From Terriglobia bacterium (lineage in GTDB: Bacteria > Acidobacteriota > Terriglobia > Bryobacterales > Bryobacteraceae): a stretch of 63,931 nt of DNA. Shown here piece by piece: positions 36,177 through 44,446 of this stretch. The notes under the pieces are model-generated. The model saw only the letters and a program-made list of their open reading frames with translations, did no database searches and was not told where the DNA came from. The stretch lies in the NCBI GenBank assembly GCA_010084195.1, contig RGPS01000008.1:1-63931 (forward strand), given 5' to 3'. The position numbers were made by a program, and so were the translations under genes. Numbering within the stretch: position 1 is the first letter of the stretch; each line of letters opens with the position of its first letter.

Positions 36177-37916
36177 ATGTCTTTTCAGTACGCTGGCGTG
36201 CGCCCGATAGTTTTGTTATTCGTTGCTCTGGCTCACGTGCAGGGGCAGACGGCTCCGGTGCCTGAGCAGACAGCGCCGCAGGGCTCTGAATCGACCAATC
36301 CACGCCCCAACCCGGACAGGCGAGGCCTCCGCCCCCTCACGCCACAGGAACAACGCGAACAGGCGATTCGCAAGTACGACCCGCGCAGCGGTGTCGATCC
36401 TCTGGGAAGAGAGCAGGATACGGGTCTGATCGCCCCGCCGTCTCAACGGGATGGACCGGGAGGGACCCCTGGCTCCACGAACTCCTCTGGTTCAAATCAG
36501 GGAGGGTCGAACCAGAGTATCCCTCTGCGCTCTCTCCCGGCGCCCCGCCCTCTGCCCGGTTCGGTGGCAGCCTCGCGCGAGCCGGATCTGGCAAATCCCC
36601 GGTCCCAGGGCCCACAGATTCTCGATCCCACGCAGGATAATTCCGCTCAGGACTATGGCGGGCCGTCCGTCCTGAGCCGCAGCTACACCCTGTCGCGGCC
36701 CAGCTTACCCCAGGAGATTAAGTGGACGCCGACGGTAGGCGTGAACGAGGCCTACGAGACAGGAATTCAGATTCCGGGGCCTCTCGGGGCTGCCCCCACC
36801 ACCGCCTCGGCTTTTGGAACCGTAGTCACCTGGGGCCTCGCGGGACGTCATCTGTGGAAGCGGGAGCAGATCGCGGTGGCGTACAGCGGGAACCTGAGCC
36901 GCTACGCGGGAGCCCGGAATTTCAACGGTGGCAATAACAGCCTGACCATCCAGTACTCAAGATTGCTCACGCGGCACCTGATTTTCAGCCTGGCGGAGGC
37001 GGCGTCCAGTACCAGCCAGAGCCAGTCGCTGCTGTCATCGGCACTACCAGCCGGCAGTTCCATCGCCAACGTGAATCTGGCCCTGAGTCCCGGAGTCCAG
37101 CCTATTGACCAGGGTCTGCGGCAGTTTTCGTCATCGCCGTCGCTGACATGGAAGAAAAACGCCCGCATGACGGTGACGGTGGGTGGGGGAATCTTCTTTG
37201 TGGAGCGGAAGCAAGCCGGCCTGGGTGGCACTACCGGACATCAGGCGCAGGCTGACGTCACCTATCGGTATTCCCGAAAACTGACGGTGGGCAGCTACTA
37301 CTCGTTCACGAACTACATCTTCACCAAGGACGTCAGCCTGAGTAGTTCCAATACTTTTGGCGGGATCGTGTCTTACTCTCTGAACCGATCAACGGAGTTT
37401 CGTCTTCGCATGGGCCTGAGCCAAATCGAGTCACAAAGCCTCTTGTTTGTCCCGTTCCCGTTGGAACTGGTCCCGCTCCTGGGGCAATTGGGGGCGATCG
37501 CGGTTTCCTACAACAAGTCGAAGCTGCAGGACATCTCGGCTGAGTTCGCCCGCGACTTTTCCGGCCGCAAGACGATGAGAGTTTCCTACGCCAAGGGTCT
37601 GGCCCCGGGCAACGGAACGATTCGGACCTCCAGCCGCGAAGCGCTGTCCGGCAGTTTCAACATGACCCTGTTCGGAAAGTATCGGGCCAACGCCGGGGTG
37701 AATCTGGATCGTCTGTCAGCGGTGGACGGGACGCAGCAGGCTTTTTCGACGCGCTCCTTCCAGTTCAACGTCAGCAGGAGCTACGCCCACGACATGACCT
37801 CGACATTCGGGGTGGACGTCCGCACTTTCACCACCCCGGCTACAGGGATTCCGCAACAGCAGATACGGTTCAGTACAGGGATCAGCTGGTCACCGCAGGA
37901 CGGGCGGCTCTGGTAA
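36177..37916 (+). CDS. Probable outer-membrane beta-barrel protein
   Basis: A signal peptide (ending near AHVQGQ) is followed by a Pro/Ser/Gly-rich disordered region to about residue 165. From residue 180 to the end there are alternating amphipathic strands with aromatic girdles (IAVAYSGNLSRYAGARNF, ADVTYRYSRKLTVGSYYSFT, RFSTGISWSPQDGRLW), ending in an aromatic residue as barrel proteins do. I expect a 14-18 strand barrel; the function is unknown. It follows the SBBP protein at 60 bases. Confidence 0.65.
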   Translation: MSFQYAGVRPIVLLFVALAHVQGQTAPVPEQTAPQGSESTNPRPNPDRRGLRPLTPQEQREQAIRKYDPRSGVDPLGREQDTGLIAPPSQRDGPGGTPGSTNSSGSNQGGSNQSIPLRSLPAPRPLPGSVAASREPDLANPRSQGPQILDPTQDNSAQDYGGPSVLSRSYTLSRPSLPQEIKWTPTVGVNEAYETGIQIPGPLGAAPTTASAFGTVVTWGLAGRHLWKREQIAVAYSGNLSRYAGARNFNGGNNSLTIQYSRLLTRHLIFSLAEAASSTSQSQSLLSSALPAGSSIANVNLALSPGVQPIDQGLRQFSSSPSLTWKKNARMTVTVGGGIFFVERKQAGLGGTTGHQAQADVTYRYSRKLTVGSYYSFTNYIFTKDVSLSSSNTFGGIVSYSLNRSTEFRLRMGLSQIESQSLLFVPFPLELVPLLGQLGAIAVSYNKSKLQDISAEFARDFSGRKTMRVSYAKGLAPGNGTIRTSSREALSGSFNMTLFGKYRANAGVNLDRLSAVDGTQQAFSTRSFQFNVSRSYAHDMTSTFGVDVRTFTTPATGIPQQQIRFSTGISWSPQDGRLW

Positions 37917-37949
37917 CAGGACGTTGAATCTGGTAGGCTGGAGTTACCC

Positions 37950-38024
37950 GGCGCTATCGTCTAACGGTTAGGACAGAGCCCTCTCAAGGCTTAAATACGG
38001 GTTCGATTCCCGTTAGCGCTACCA
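37950..38024 (+). tRNA. tRNA-Glu (CTC)
   Basis: The strand folds as a tRNA: acceptor GGCGCTA with TAGCGCT (first pair G-U), anticodon loop CTCTCAA giving CTC, T-arm ACGGGTTCGATTCCCGT and encoded ACCA. It marks the point where intact genes give way to fragments on the right. Confidence 0.93.
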
Positions 38025-38374
38025 ACTTGACCCCTCTTTATTCAGCAGCATAGATCTGCTAATTTCGCCGCCGTGCAAACAAATGCAAACAGGCTGGCTC
38101 TTGGGTACTGAAAGGGGGGCGGGGAAACCCCTGAACGATTGGTGGACAAAAACCCCGGAACGTGGCTGCATGATCGAGTTATAGTGCCACCAGATCCGTC
38201 ACAACCTCATGTTTTTGTCCTCACCATAACGATTCACTCCGGCCAAGCCGACAACGGCATGTGTGAATACGACCAGACTAAGGCAAGTCAATCGCGAGGA
38301 TCCGAGGACAGTCCGGCCTGGGGGCAATCGTAGCCTCGAGATCAGGCAACTGCGGATGTCGTCATTAGCTCAGA
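38025..38374. other. Gene-free stretch after tRNA-Glu
   Basis: I find no recognisable gene, repeat or tRNA-end duplication here. A 64-codon frame at 38139-38333 has no ribosome binding site and no familiar motif. A small hairpin (GGGG...CCCC) lies near 38117-38130. Confidence 0.4.
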
Positions 38375-38950
38375 TTACTCGTACCCGTCTCCGCCTCGTT
38401 TTGCGCCGGTCGGTGGCGACGGAAGGGACGAAACCTCGTGCGGCGGGTAGTACTCCCACTGCAGTGAGCTCGCCAGCCCACAAGCATTTGCCAGCAAGTG
38501 GTAAAGAGCTTCCACATCTGCTCGATTCCGAAGATTCCTGGGAGGCGAAAGTTGTCGCGTATACTCTCGAACAAAGTCTCCCGGCAACTCACACTCAGTC
38601 AGGAAATCTTGTAGGGGGCGCAACCGGCCGCCACCTCCAATTATCAAGAGATCGAACCGTTTGTCGTTTTTTGCCGTCAGCTTCCGTTCCTTCAAAATGG
38701 TCCGGCAGGTCAGCTCGTACTGGCTTCGGATTTGCCACAAGCTCCCAACCCGCGGTATCTCGCCTTTGCCTTGCTCTTTGCGTTGCCGCGCGGTCTCCTT
38801 GTCACAACCCCAGGCCTCCGCCAACTCAATATCGAACTTGCCTCCGCCAACAGCCTCGGTGGAGTCTGCAAGATAACTGGGCTGTGGGAATCCGCCTTTG
38901 GAACGAACTTTCCCATTGAAGAAGAATGAGACCTCAGTTGTTCCCGCGCC
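38375..38950 (-). pseudogene. C-terminal fragment of an Hsp70/actin-fold ATPase-like protein
   Basis: The frame reads GAGTTEVSFFFNGKVRSKGG at the right-hand end, like the phosphate-2 loop of Hsp70/actin ATPases, and later KRFDLLIIGGGGRLRPLQDF, like their adenosine motif, before LANACGLASSLQWEYYPP and the stop. The N-terminal half with phosphate-1 is missing. Homology ends at base 38950, three bases from the start of homology of the opposite-strand ADP-ribosylglycohydrolase fragment. The frame is open to 38992 but the extra residues look random. I name the fold with moderate certainty. Confidence 0.5.
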
Positions 38951-38952
38951 AG

Positions 38953-39361
38953 GAGGACAGCGCCGAAACCCTCTGGGCAATTGATCGGGCACTGGAACTT
39001 GCCGAAGCCCGCAACCCGCCGGAAAGTGCGATTCCGGCCATTGGTCCAGCCTGGGTCGGCGAGGAAGCCCTGGGAGTGGCTCTCCACTGCGCGCTTAGTA
39101 CCGCCAACTTTTCTCTTGCCGTCAGGATGGCCGTCAATCATGACGGCGATTCTGATACCACGGGCTCACTGGTGGGGGCAGCTGATGGGCGCCATGCACG
39201 GGGAGGAGGCACTGCCAGCCCGTTGGCTCGACAAACTGGAGTTACGGGACACCATTCAAACAGATGCAGCTGACCTGAGTGCATTTCACCAGTGGCAGGT
39301 GGCCGAGTATGACACGTCCGATGTGAGCCAGAAGATATGGGATCGCTACCCAGGCTGGTAG
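38953..39361 (+). pseudogene. ADP-ribosylglycohydrolase fragment with a frameshift
   Basis: The frame reads EDSAETLWAIDRALELAEA, then WVGEEALGVALHCALSTANF and AVNHDGDSDTTGSLVG, the metal-binding C-terminal motif of ARH/DraG hydrolases that remove ADP-ribose from proteins. It then shifts: QLMGAMHGEEALPARWLDKL follows in another frame to the stop at 39361. The shift lies in GGGGG at 39174-39178, where four G would keep the frame. The N-terminal half is missing, so the gene is dead even if the extra G were a sequencing error. Confidence 0.75.
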
Positions 39362-39400
39362 CTGTGATTCAGATCAAAGACTTCACCAGTGGCAGGTGGC
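39284..39400. repeat. Pair of 19-base direct repeats, 98 bases apart
   Basis: TTCACCAGTGGCAGGTGGC occurs at 39284-39302, inside the ADP-ribosylglycohydrolase remnant, and again at 39382-39400. The second copy lies in a short frame (IKDFTSGRWLERSRGRASYS) that vaguely resembles the N-terminus of Fic proteins. Its origin is unclear. Confidence 0.6.
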
Positions 39401-39592
39401 TGGAACGCTCCCGAGGCCGAGCCTCCTACAGCTACCGGTACCAGGTCCAGACGCAATCGTAATGACGGGGCATGCCCGTTACGATATTTGTGCGAGAACT
39501 ATGTTTATTGCAGGAATCTGCAGAAACCTCCGTGCGGGTACCTGGTAGCAGCCTCTGAAAAATGCTGGACTACTGGACTTACAGCCCACTCC

Positions 39593-39616
39593 GGCCTGCC
39601 TTGGGGCAGGCCTTTT
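39593..39616 (+). terminator. Strong intrinsic terminator without an assignable gene
   Basis: GGCCTGCC, loop TTGG, GGCAGGCC, then TTTTA: a perfect 8-pair stem and a U run. The 230 bases before it hold no convincing ORF, but they contain a GGGCATGCCC palindrome near 39472, so an untranslated RNA could end here. The perfect stem is seen; the RNA is a guess. Confidence 0.7.
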
Positions 39617-39776
39617 ATAGTATCGGGAACTTGCGATTCAGAAGCCAACCCCGTGATTGAAGCATGCATCACTTCCGAGATATCGACGTGCCAGTGGATG
39701 CTGTCGCGGTAAACCATGACATTCGACGCCATGCCGAGCCGGTACCTGTACGTCGGCTGCGGAAGAATTGCATGCC

Positions 39777-39971
39777 ATGGGGCTTCTTCTCGATCAGCGC
39801 AGGTTTCTCGATTCCCTCTATCGTTTCCAGACAATGTGCGAACTCATAACCTTGATCATCGACAGGTTGTGGGAGCTCTTGCCAGATGCGAATCAGGCCA
39901 TGTACCTTCTGGCTAATGAGCGACTACGCGCGCGTAGCCTGAAGCCAGGTCTCCGGATGCCCAGGCTCTGA
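39777..39971 (+). CDS. Small hypothetical protein
   Basis: A 64-residue frame from the ATG at 39777 (MGLLLDQRRFLDSLYRFQTM, CELITLIIDRLWELLPDANQ, AMYLLANERLRARSLKPG) is helical and looks coding. GGAAGA lies upstream. I do not recognise the family, and given the surroundings it may be a fragment. The 344 bases after it show nothing else. Confidence 0.35.
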   Translation: MGLLLDQRRFLDSLYRFQTMCELITLIIDRLWELLPDANQAMYLLANERLRARSLKPGLRMPRL

Positions 39972-40315
39972 GGAGGTTCCGGAGGTATTCACGAAACTTC
40001 TCCTGTCCGGTGCCTGCCGGAACTCCGCATCAAGGCGATTACAATGCGAAGCGAAGACAGGCGTTATGCGGGCCAATGAGCCTGTGTCTCACCCTGGTCA
40101 ATCAAGGTGAACACCCCTCAACTGCACGTGCGATATAAGTTGATCACTTGAGATAAAATCTCCCCCTGAGTCGACATGATCGAAGCTCCTGATTATCCAA
40201 GTCAGTTTCCTGTCGTCAGCCTGAGTGACAAACGGTGGAGCTGAGGCGTGGAGTGTCGGAGGTCGCCTGAGCGCTTCGCGGACCAAGCTGACAGCAGCGA
40301 GCCGATGAGGGAGCG

Positions 40316-40810
40316 ATGAGCCTTCCGGAAGTCGATAATTTCGTTAATTTGGCTACGCGTGTGTACGCGTTCATGCGCATTCAGACCGACCTGTCGCCAC
40401 GCAACAACGCCCTCAACTCGCTGCTGACGGTCCTCTTTCAGGAGACGCTGAAGCGTCGATGCGTTCAGGAAGTGAATGCCATCCTGAACTCACCTCAACT
40501 GCACGCCATTGCGCCTGGCCTCAGGACACTACTGGGCGAGGCCGAATACGAAATGGAGCGATACTGTCCAGCAGCAATCGTGGGTGACGGGCGGAATCCC
40601 ATATCTGGATACTCGTCATTTGACAATTTCCTTTATCGAGCCGGATATCAGGCTTTAGTGGATAGCGAGATCGAACTGTTCTTGCACTTGACGGCCGGAC
40701 CCGAGGCAAAGTCGTCTGTCCCTTGCGCAAATACTCTAATCACCGCGCTTAACGGGCTGCGCCGTACCCGACTTTTCCGTATCGCAGAATGTAAAGATGT
40801 GAGATTATAA
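40316..40810 (+). pseudogene. Truncated nicotianamine-synthase-like gene
   Basis: GAGGGAG precedes the ATG. The first 125 residues (LSPRNNALNSLLTVLFQETL, LRTLLGEAEYEMERYCPAAI, SGYSSFDNFLYRAGYQALVD) match the pattern of the N-terminal helical domain of nicotianamine synthases (LC.EAE.KLE...., then an F..Y.NY..L...E segment). After LTAGPEAK the expected SAM-binding Rossmann start (K-V-x-F-I-G-S-G-P-L) is absent: one base out of frame K-V-V appears and is then lost. The 164-residue product ends in unrelated sequence. Such enzymes make metal-chelating aminobutyrate polymers from SAM. The family call is tentative. Confidence 0.45.
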
Positions 40811-40852
40811 ATGACGAGGAGACGCCTCAAGCATCTACCCACGCGAGGAACA

Positions 40853-41764
40853 ATGAAAGTAAAATGGAACGGCGTATATCCGGCGCTAACGACTCAGTTT
40901 AAGCAAGATCAGTCTCTCGACATTGAGGGTACCGCAAGACACCTCGAAGCGATGATCTCGAGCGGGATCCATGGCGTGATCGTCCTCGGAAGCGTCGGAG
41001 AGAACACAGCTCTTGAATACGACGAGAAGCTGACGGTGATGCGGGAGATGTCCCGTGTGGTTCGAGGCCGTATCCCGGTGCTTTCCGGCGTCGCTGAATA
41101 CACGACGCCGCTTGCAAGCCGCTTTGCGAGGGACGCCGAAAAGATCGGGCTCGATGGCCTCATGGTCCTCCCCGCCATGGTGTACAAGGCTGATCGCAGG
41201 GAGCTCATTACGCATTTCCGCACGGTGGCCCGCGCGTCCGGATTGCCGATCATGATCTACAACAATCCGGTCTCCTACAACGTCGACCTCAGCCCCGAGG
41301 CGTTTGTCGAGTTGCAAGATGAGCCTACCATTGTGGCGATTAAGGAATCCTCCGATAACGTGCGCCGCATTACGGACATCGTCAATCTCGTCGGCGATCG
41401 GTATATTTTGTTCAGCGGTGTCGACGATCTGGTCCTCGAGAGCATCCTGCTGGGGGCGAAAGGATGGGTTTCGGGCTTGGTCAATGCGTTCCCCGACGAG
41501 AACCGCGCGCTCTGGGATCTGGCCACTTCCGGACAATGGGAGGCAGCCCGCGCTCTCTATCGCTGGTACACTCCGCTGCTCCATCTCGACACCAAAATTA
41601 AGCTGGTGCAGTACATCAAGCTGGCGATGGCCGAGGTGGGCCTGGGTTCCGAGGTGGTTCGCGCGCCGCGGCTGCCGCTCGTCGGCGCCGAGCGCGAGGA
41701 AGTTTTGGCAATCATCCACGGCGCCCTGGCAACCCGCCCCGCGCTCAGTTTCGCCGTCCGCTAA
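40853..41764 (+). CDS. Dihydrodipicolinate synthase-family lyase, probably hydroxyproline pathway deaminase
   Basis: The ATG at 40853 follows CGAGGAA. The 303-residue TIM barrel has the family marks GVIVLGSVGENTALEYDEKL, IMIYNNPVSYNVDL with the catalytic Tyr, and TIVAIKESSDN with the Schiff-base Lys. DHDPS-like lyases cover many reactions. The next gene is a proline-racemase-type 4-hydroxyproline epimerase, and in that context the usual member is 1-pyrroline-4-hydroxy-2-carboxylate deaminase, which leads to 2-oxoglutarate semialdehyde. This assignment rests on context. A divergent fragment of a second such gene is at 50597-50735. Confidence 0.8.
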   Translation: MKVKWNGVYPALTTQFKQDQSLDIEGTARHLEAMISSGIHGVIVLGSVGENTALEYDEKLTVMREMSRVVRGRIPVLSGVAEYTTPLASRFARDAEKIGLDGLMVLPAMVYKADRRELITHFRTVARASGLPIMIYNNPVSYNVDLSPEAFVELQDEPTIVAIKESSDNVRRITDIVNLVGDRYILFSGVDDLVLESILLGAKGWVSGLVNAFPDENRALWDLATSGQWEAARALYRWYTPLLHLDTKIKLVQYIKLAMAEVGLGSEVVRAPRLPLVGAEREEVLAIIHGALATRPALSFAVR

Positions 41765-41773
41765 GCTGCCCGT

Positions 41774-42426
41774 TTGGACCCTGAGTCTCCACGCCGCGTC
41801 ACAATCGTCGATTCTCATACCGGCGGCGAGCCGACGTGCGTCGTCATCACCGGTGCCCGCGATCTCGGTTCCGGATCAATGGCCGACCGTCTCTCCCGCT
41901 TTCGCTCCCGGTTCGACGACTTCCGCTCCGCCATGGTCAACGAGCCGCGCGGTTCGGAAGTCATCGTAGGCGCACTGCTCTGCGAGCCAGTCGATTCCCG
42001 CTCCGCTGCCGGCGTGATTTGTTTCAACAAAGTCGGTTATCTCGGGATGTGCGGCCACGGCACCATCGGACTTATGGTGACGCTCGCTCACCCAGGGAAG
42101 ATCGGGCCGGGGAGCATGCGGTCGAAACCTCCGTTGGCAGGGTGAAATCAATCCTGCATGACAGCGGCGAGGTCACCGTCGAAAACGTGCCGAACTACCG
42201 CGCCGCCTCGCAGATCCGCCTCGACGGCTACGGAACCGTCACCGGCGATGTCGCCTGGGGAGGCAATTGGTTTTTCCTGGTGAGCGATCACGGCCAACGC
42301 ATCGACTTCGACAACGTCGAGCGCCTCACCGATTGTGCGTGGCATATCCGACAGGCTCTCAAGCGCGAAGGAATCGCGGGCAACGATGGCGGCGAGATCG
42401 ACCACGTCGAATTGTTCGCCGATTAG
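41774..42426 (+). pseudogene. 4-hydroxyproline 2-epimerase (proline racemase family), frameshifted and truncated
   Basis: The start [19 protein letters not shown] and the first catalytic Cys in [19 protein letters not shown] are typical of 4-hydroxyproline epimerases. At 42109-42112 (GGGG where five G are needed) the frame shifts; [20 protein letters not shown] and [13 protein letters not shown] follow in the next frame. The protein then stops at VELFAD (TAG at 42424), before the second catalytic region (normally DRSPCGTGTSA). It is therefore non-functional as it stands. It is nine bases behind the DHDPS-family gene. Confidence 0.8.
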
Positions 42427-42560
42427 CGTCAGACCCGCTGCGGCATGGGCCCCTGCCAAGGCCGAATCTGCGGACCGTCGGTCGAGTTCCTGCTCGGGTG
42501 GAAACAGGAATCCGTGCGCCCGCCCATCTTCCCCATCAAATCCGACTACCTCGCTCGCTC
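42427..42560 (+). pseudogene. 3' fragment of an FAD oxidoreductase with a BFD-like [2Fe-2S] domain
   Basis: Right after the epimerase stop, in the same frame, comes RQTRCGMGPCQGRICGPSVE followed by RPPIFPIKSDYLA. TRCGMGPCQGRxCG with a CxxxxC pair is the end of the BFD-like [2Fe-2S] domain found in the C-terminal part of D-hydroxyproline dehydrogenase/opine-oxidase type subunits. Only about 40 residues remain. It suggests that the oxidase gene of the hydroxyproline pathway once lay here and was lost by a deletion joining it to the epimerase. Confidence 0.6.
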
Positions 42561-42577
42561 AGCGCGCGGCGCAGATT

Positions 42578-44029
42578 CTACTTCACACCTTTTGGAGCGC
42601 CCGGAGGAAAGCGCTGCGCAATCCCCCCGCCCTGCTTTACCGCATTCTCCAGATCGTTCAACTCCGACGGCAGAAAAGCGGTGAAGTTTTCGTACCCGTT
42701 CTCGGTCACCACCACCACATCCTCGTACCGCAGATACAGGTTCTCACCTGGTACGCGAATCGCCGGATCGATGCTGAAAACCTGCCCCGGCTTCAACGGC
42801 TCGCGCGAGTAATCGCCATCATCGTGGACCGACATCCCCACAGGGTGCGAGAAAACGCCTCCGCCCCGCTCCACCAGAAGCCTTGCCGCCTGCTCGTACT
42901 CGGGCTTCGAAAACTTCGCTCTGGCAAGGACCGGCTCCATCGCCGCCTTCGCCTCGTCCATGATCTGCTTTACGGTCACCCCCGGCCGGATGCGCTTCAT
43001 CACCGCGTTGCGATAATCGAGCGTCACCTGCAGTAGTTCGCGCTGCCATGGCGTGAACTTGCCGTTTACCGGCCACATACGCCCGATGTCGCTCGTGTAA
43101 TAGTGATACTCGGGCGCGTAATCCATCAGCACCATCTGTCCGCTGTCGACCTTGCTCATGTTGCGGTAGTAATGCATGTTTTCGATGTTCGACGTCCCTG
43201 CCGCGGTAATGGACCGGTAGCCTTCGAGCCGCGCCCCGTTTACCAGGAACACATACCGCGCCGCCGCATCCAGCTCGTATTCCGAAACTCCCGGTCTGCT
43301 GCTGCGCATCGCCTCGAGCACCCCCTGCCCCGCGATTTGTGATGCGCGGCGGATCAGTGCGATCTCGCGCGCGCTCTTGACACTCCGCATCTCGTCGAGA
43401 ATCGGCGTACTGTCCGAAATCGCCGACCCTGGGTTCCTCGACCGCAGCAGTTGCGCAAAATTGTCCTCCCGCGAGACTCGCCGGTCCCAGTTATCGTTCT
43501 TGATGGCGCTGTTTGCCGCCGTCAGTTCGCCGCGCGCCTGCGAATTACCCTCCGCCGGCGTGAGCAGCGTGAAGATCGTCTTTGGTGCGCCGCCGGGCAG
43601 CCTTTGCAGCCAGTCGTCCTGCATCGCGGTCGTGCTCACTACCTCGTCGACGCCCGTCAGCCGCCGCACTTCCGCCGCGTCCTCTGCCGACAGCACTCTG
43701 CCTTCCGCCCGCTCGAGCCTCTCATTGCGCGACGGCATGTACAGCGTCACTTTCCGGTTGCGCCCGTCCAGCAGCAGGTACGAGTGGGGCGTCTCAATTC
43801 CGCAAAGATAATAAAATTCGTTCGTCTGCCGCGGCATGATGTACCCGGGAGTCATCGGCACGCCCTGCATCGCTAAAACCGAGTCACCGCCGATTTTTGC
43901 AAACACCTTCTCCCACCGCGCGCGAAACTCCTCCGGCGGGAAGTCGGACTGGAACCAGGCGGGCGCCTGCGCGAACGCAGTCCCTGCAAGCATCGTCACA
44001 AAAAGAGAAATCAAGGCGCGCCGATTCAT
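42578..44029 (-). CDS. Secreted Xaa-Pro aminopeptidase (M24B family)
   Basis: The protein starts with a signal peptide (MNRRALISLFVTMLAGTAFA) and has 483 residues. The pita-bread metallopeptidase domain shows GQMVLMDYAPEYHYYTSDIG (two metal Asp), GVFSHPVGMSVHD (metal His) and LYLRYEDVVVVTENG (metal Glu). It removes the N-terminal residue when proline is second, or cleaves X-Pro dipeptides, outside the cytoplasm. It is convergent with the broken hydroxyproline genes and forms with the S9 peptidase a proline-specific pair. Confidence 0.9.
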   Translation of the reverse strand: MNRRALISLFVTMLAGTAFAQAPAWFQSDFPPEEFRARWEKVFAKIGGDSVLAMQGVPMTPGYIMPRQTNEFYYLCGIETPHSYLLLDGRNRKVTLYMPSRNERLERAEGRVLSAEDAAEVRRLTGVDEVVSTTAMQDDWLQRLPGGAPKTIFTLLTPAEGNSQARGELTAANSAIKNDNWDRRVSREDNFAQLLRSRNPGSAISDSTPILDEMRSVKSAREIALIRRASQIAGQGVLEAMRSSRPGVSEYELDAAARYVFLVNGARLEGYRSITAAGTSNIENMHYYRNMSKVDSGQMVLMDYAPEYHYYTSDIGRMWPVNGKFTPWQRELLQVTLDYRNAVMKRIRPGVTVKQIMDEAKAAMEPVLARAKFSKPEYEQAARLLVERGGGVFSHPVGMSVHDDGDYSREPLKPGQVFSIDPAIRVPGENLYLRYEDVVVVTENGYENFTAFLPSELNDLENAVKQGGGIAQRFPPGAPKGVK

Positions 44030-44041
44030 ACCCCCCCGGTT

Positions 44042-44350
44042 TTAAAACGAATATTTGGCTCCTAACTGCAAACTACGGGCCATACCCTCGATCTTTGAAT
44101 CAAGCCGAATATTGGAGGCCTGCCTTTTGAAAGCGAGGCTGAAAGCTCGTATGGTTCAGCACGTTGAAGAGTTCCAAGCGCAGATCGATCTTGTGTTTCT
44201 CCCGCATAATAACACCGCAGGACATCATGTTCGCGTCGGAGTTGGCGTGGCCAAGGCTGCGCAGCGAGTTGTACCCAGCGTTCCCAAAGATTCCGGCCGC
44301 GATCCTGGCAATGACCAAATCACGGCGAAGCTGTGATAGGCAAGCTCTTG
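44042..44350 (-). pseudogene. C-terminal fragment of a TonB-dependent receptor
   Basis: IFGNAGYNSLRSLGHANSDA, MREKHKIDLRLELFNVLNHT and, after a frameshift, MARSLQLGAKYSF then TAA at 44042 match the last strands of Oar-like receptors (compare REKHK.DLR.E.FNVLNH and the terminal aromatic). The rest of the receptor is gone. It lies between two secreted-protein genes in opposite orientation. Confidence 0.75.
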
Positions 44351-44446
44351 TCCCATTGGGAGTTAGCGGAGCAGCATGAATTTGTCTATCCAATAGGGCC
44401 ATGCGACCTTCCACCAGATGATTAAAGATGATCTACCATCTGTAAT

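Noticed and set aside
40116..40507. Shared 13-mer CCTCAACTGCACG before and inside the nicotianamine-synthase-like gene
   Set aside because: Too short, and the flanking sequence does not match; chance cannot be excluded.
37950..44446. Integrative element at tRNA-Glu with att repeats
   Set aside because: I found no second copy of the tRNA-Glu 3' end and no integrase, so only the fragment-rich nature of the region is reported.
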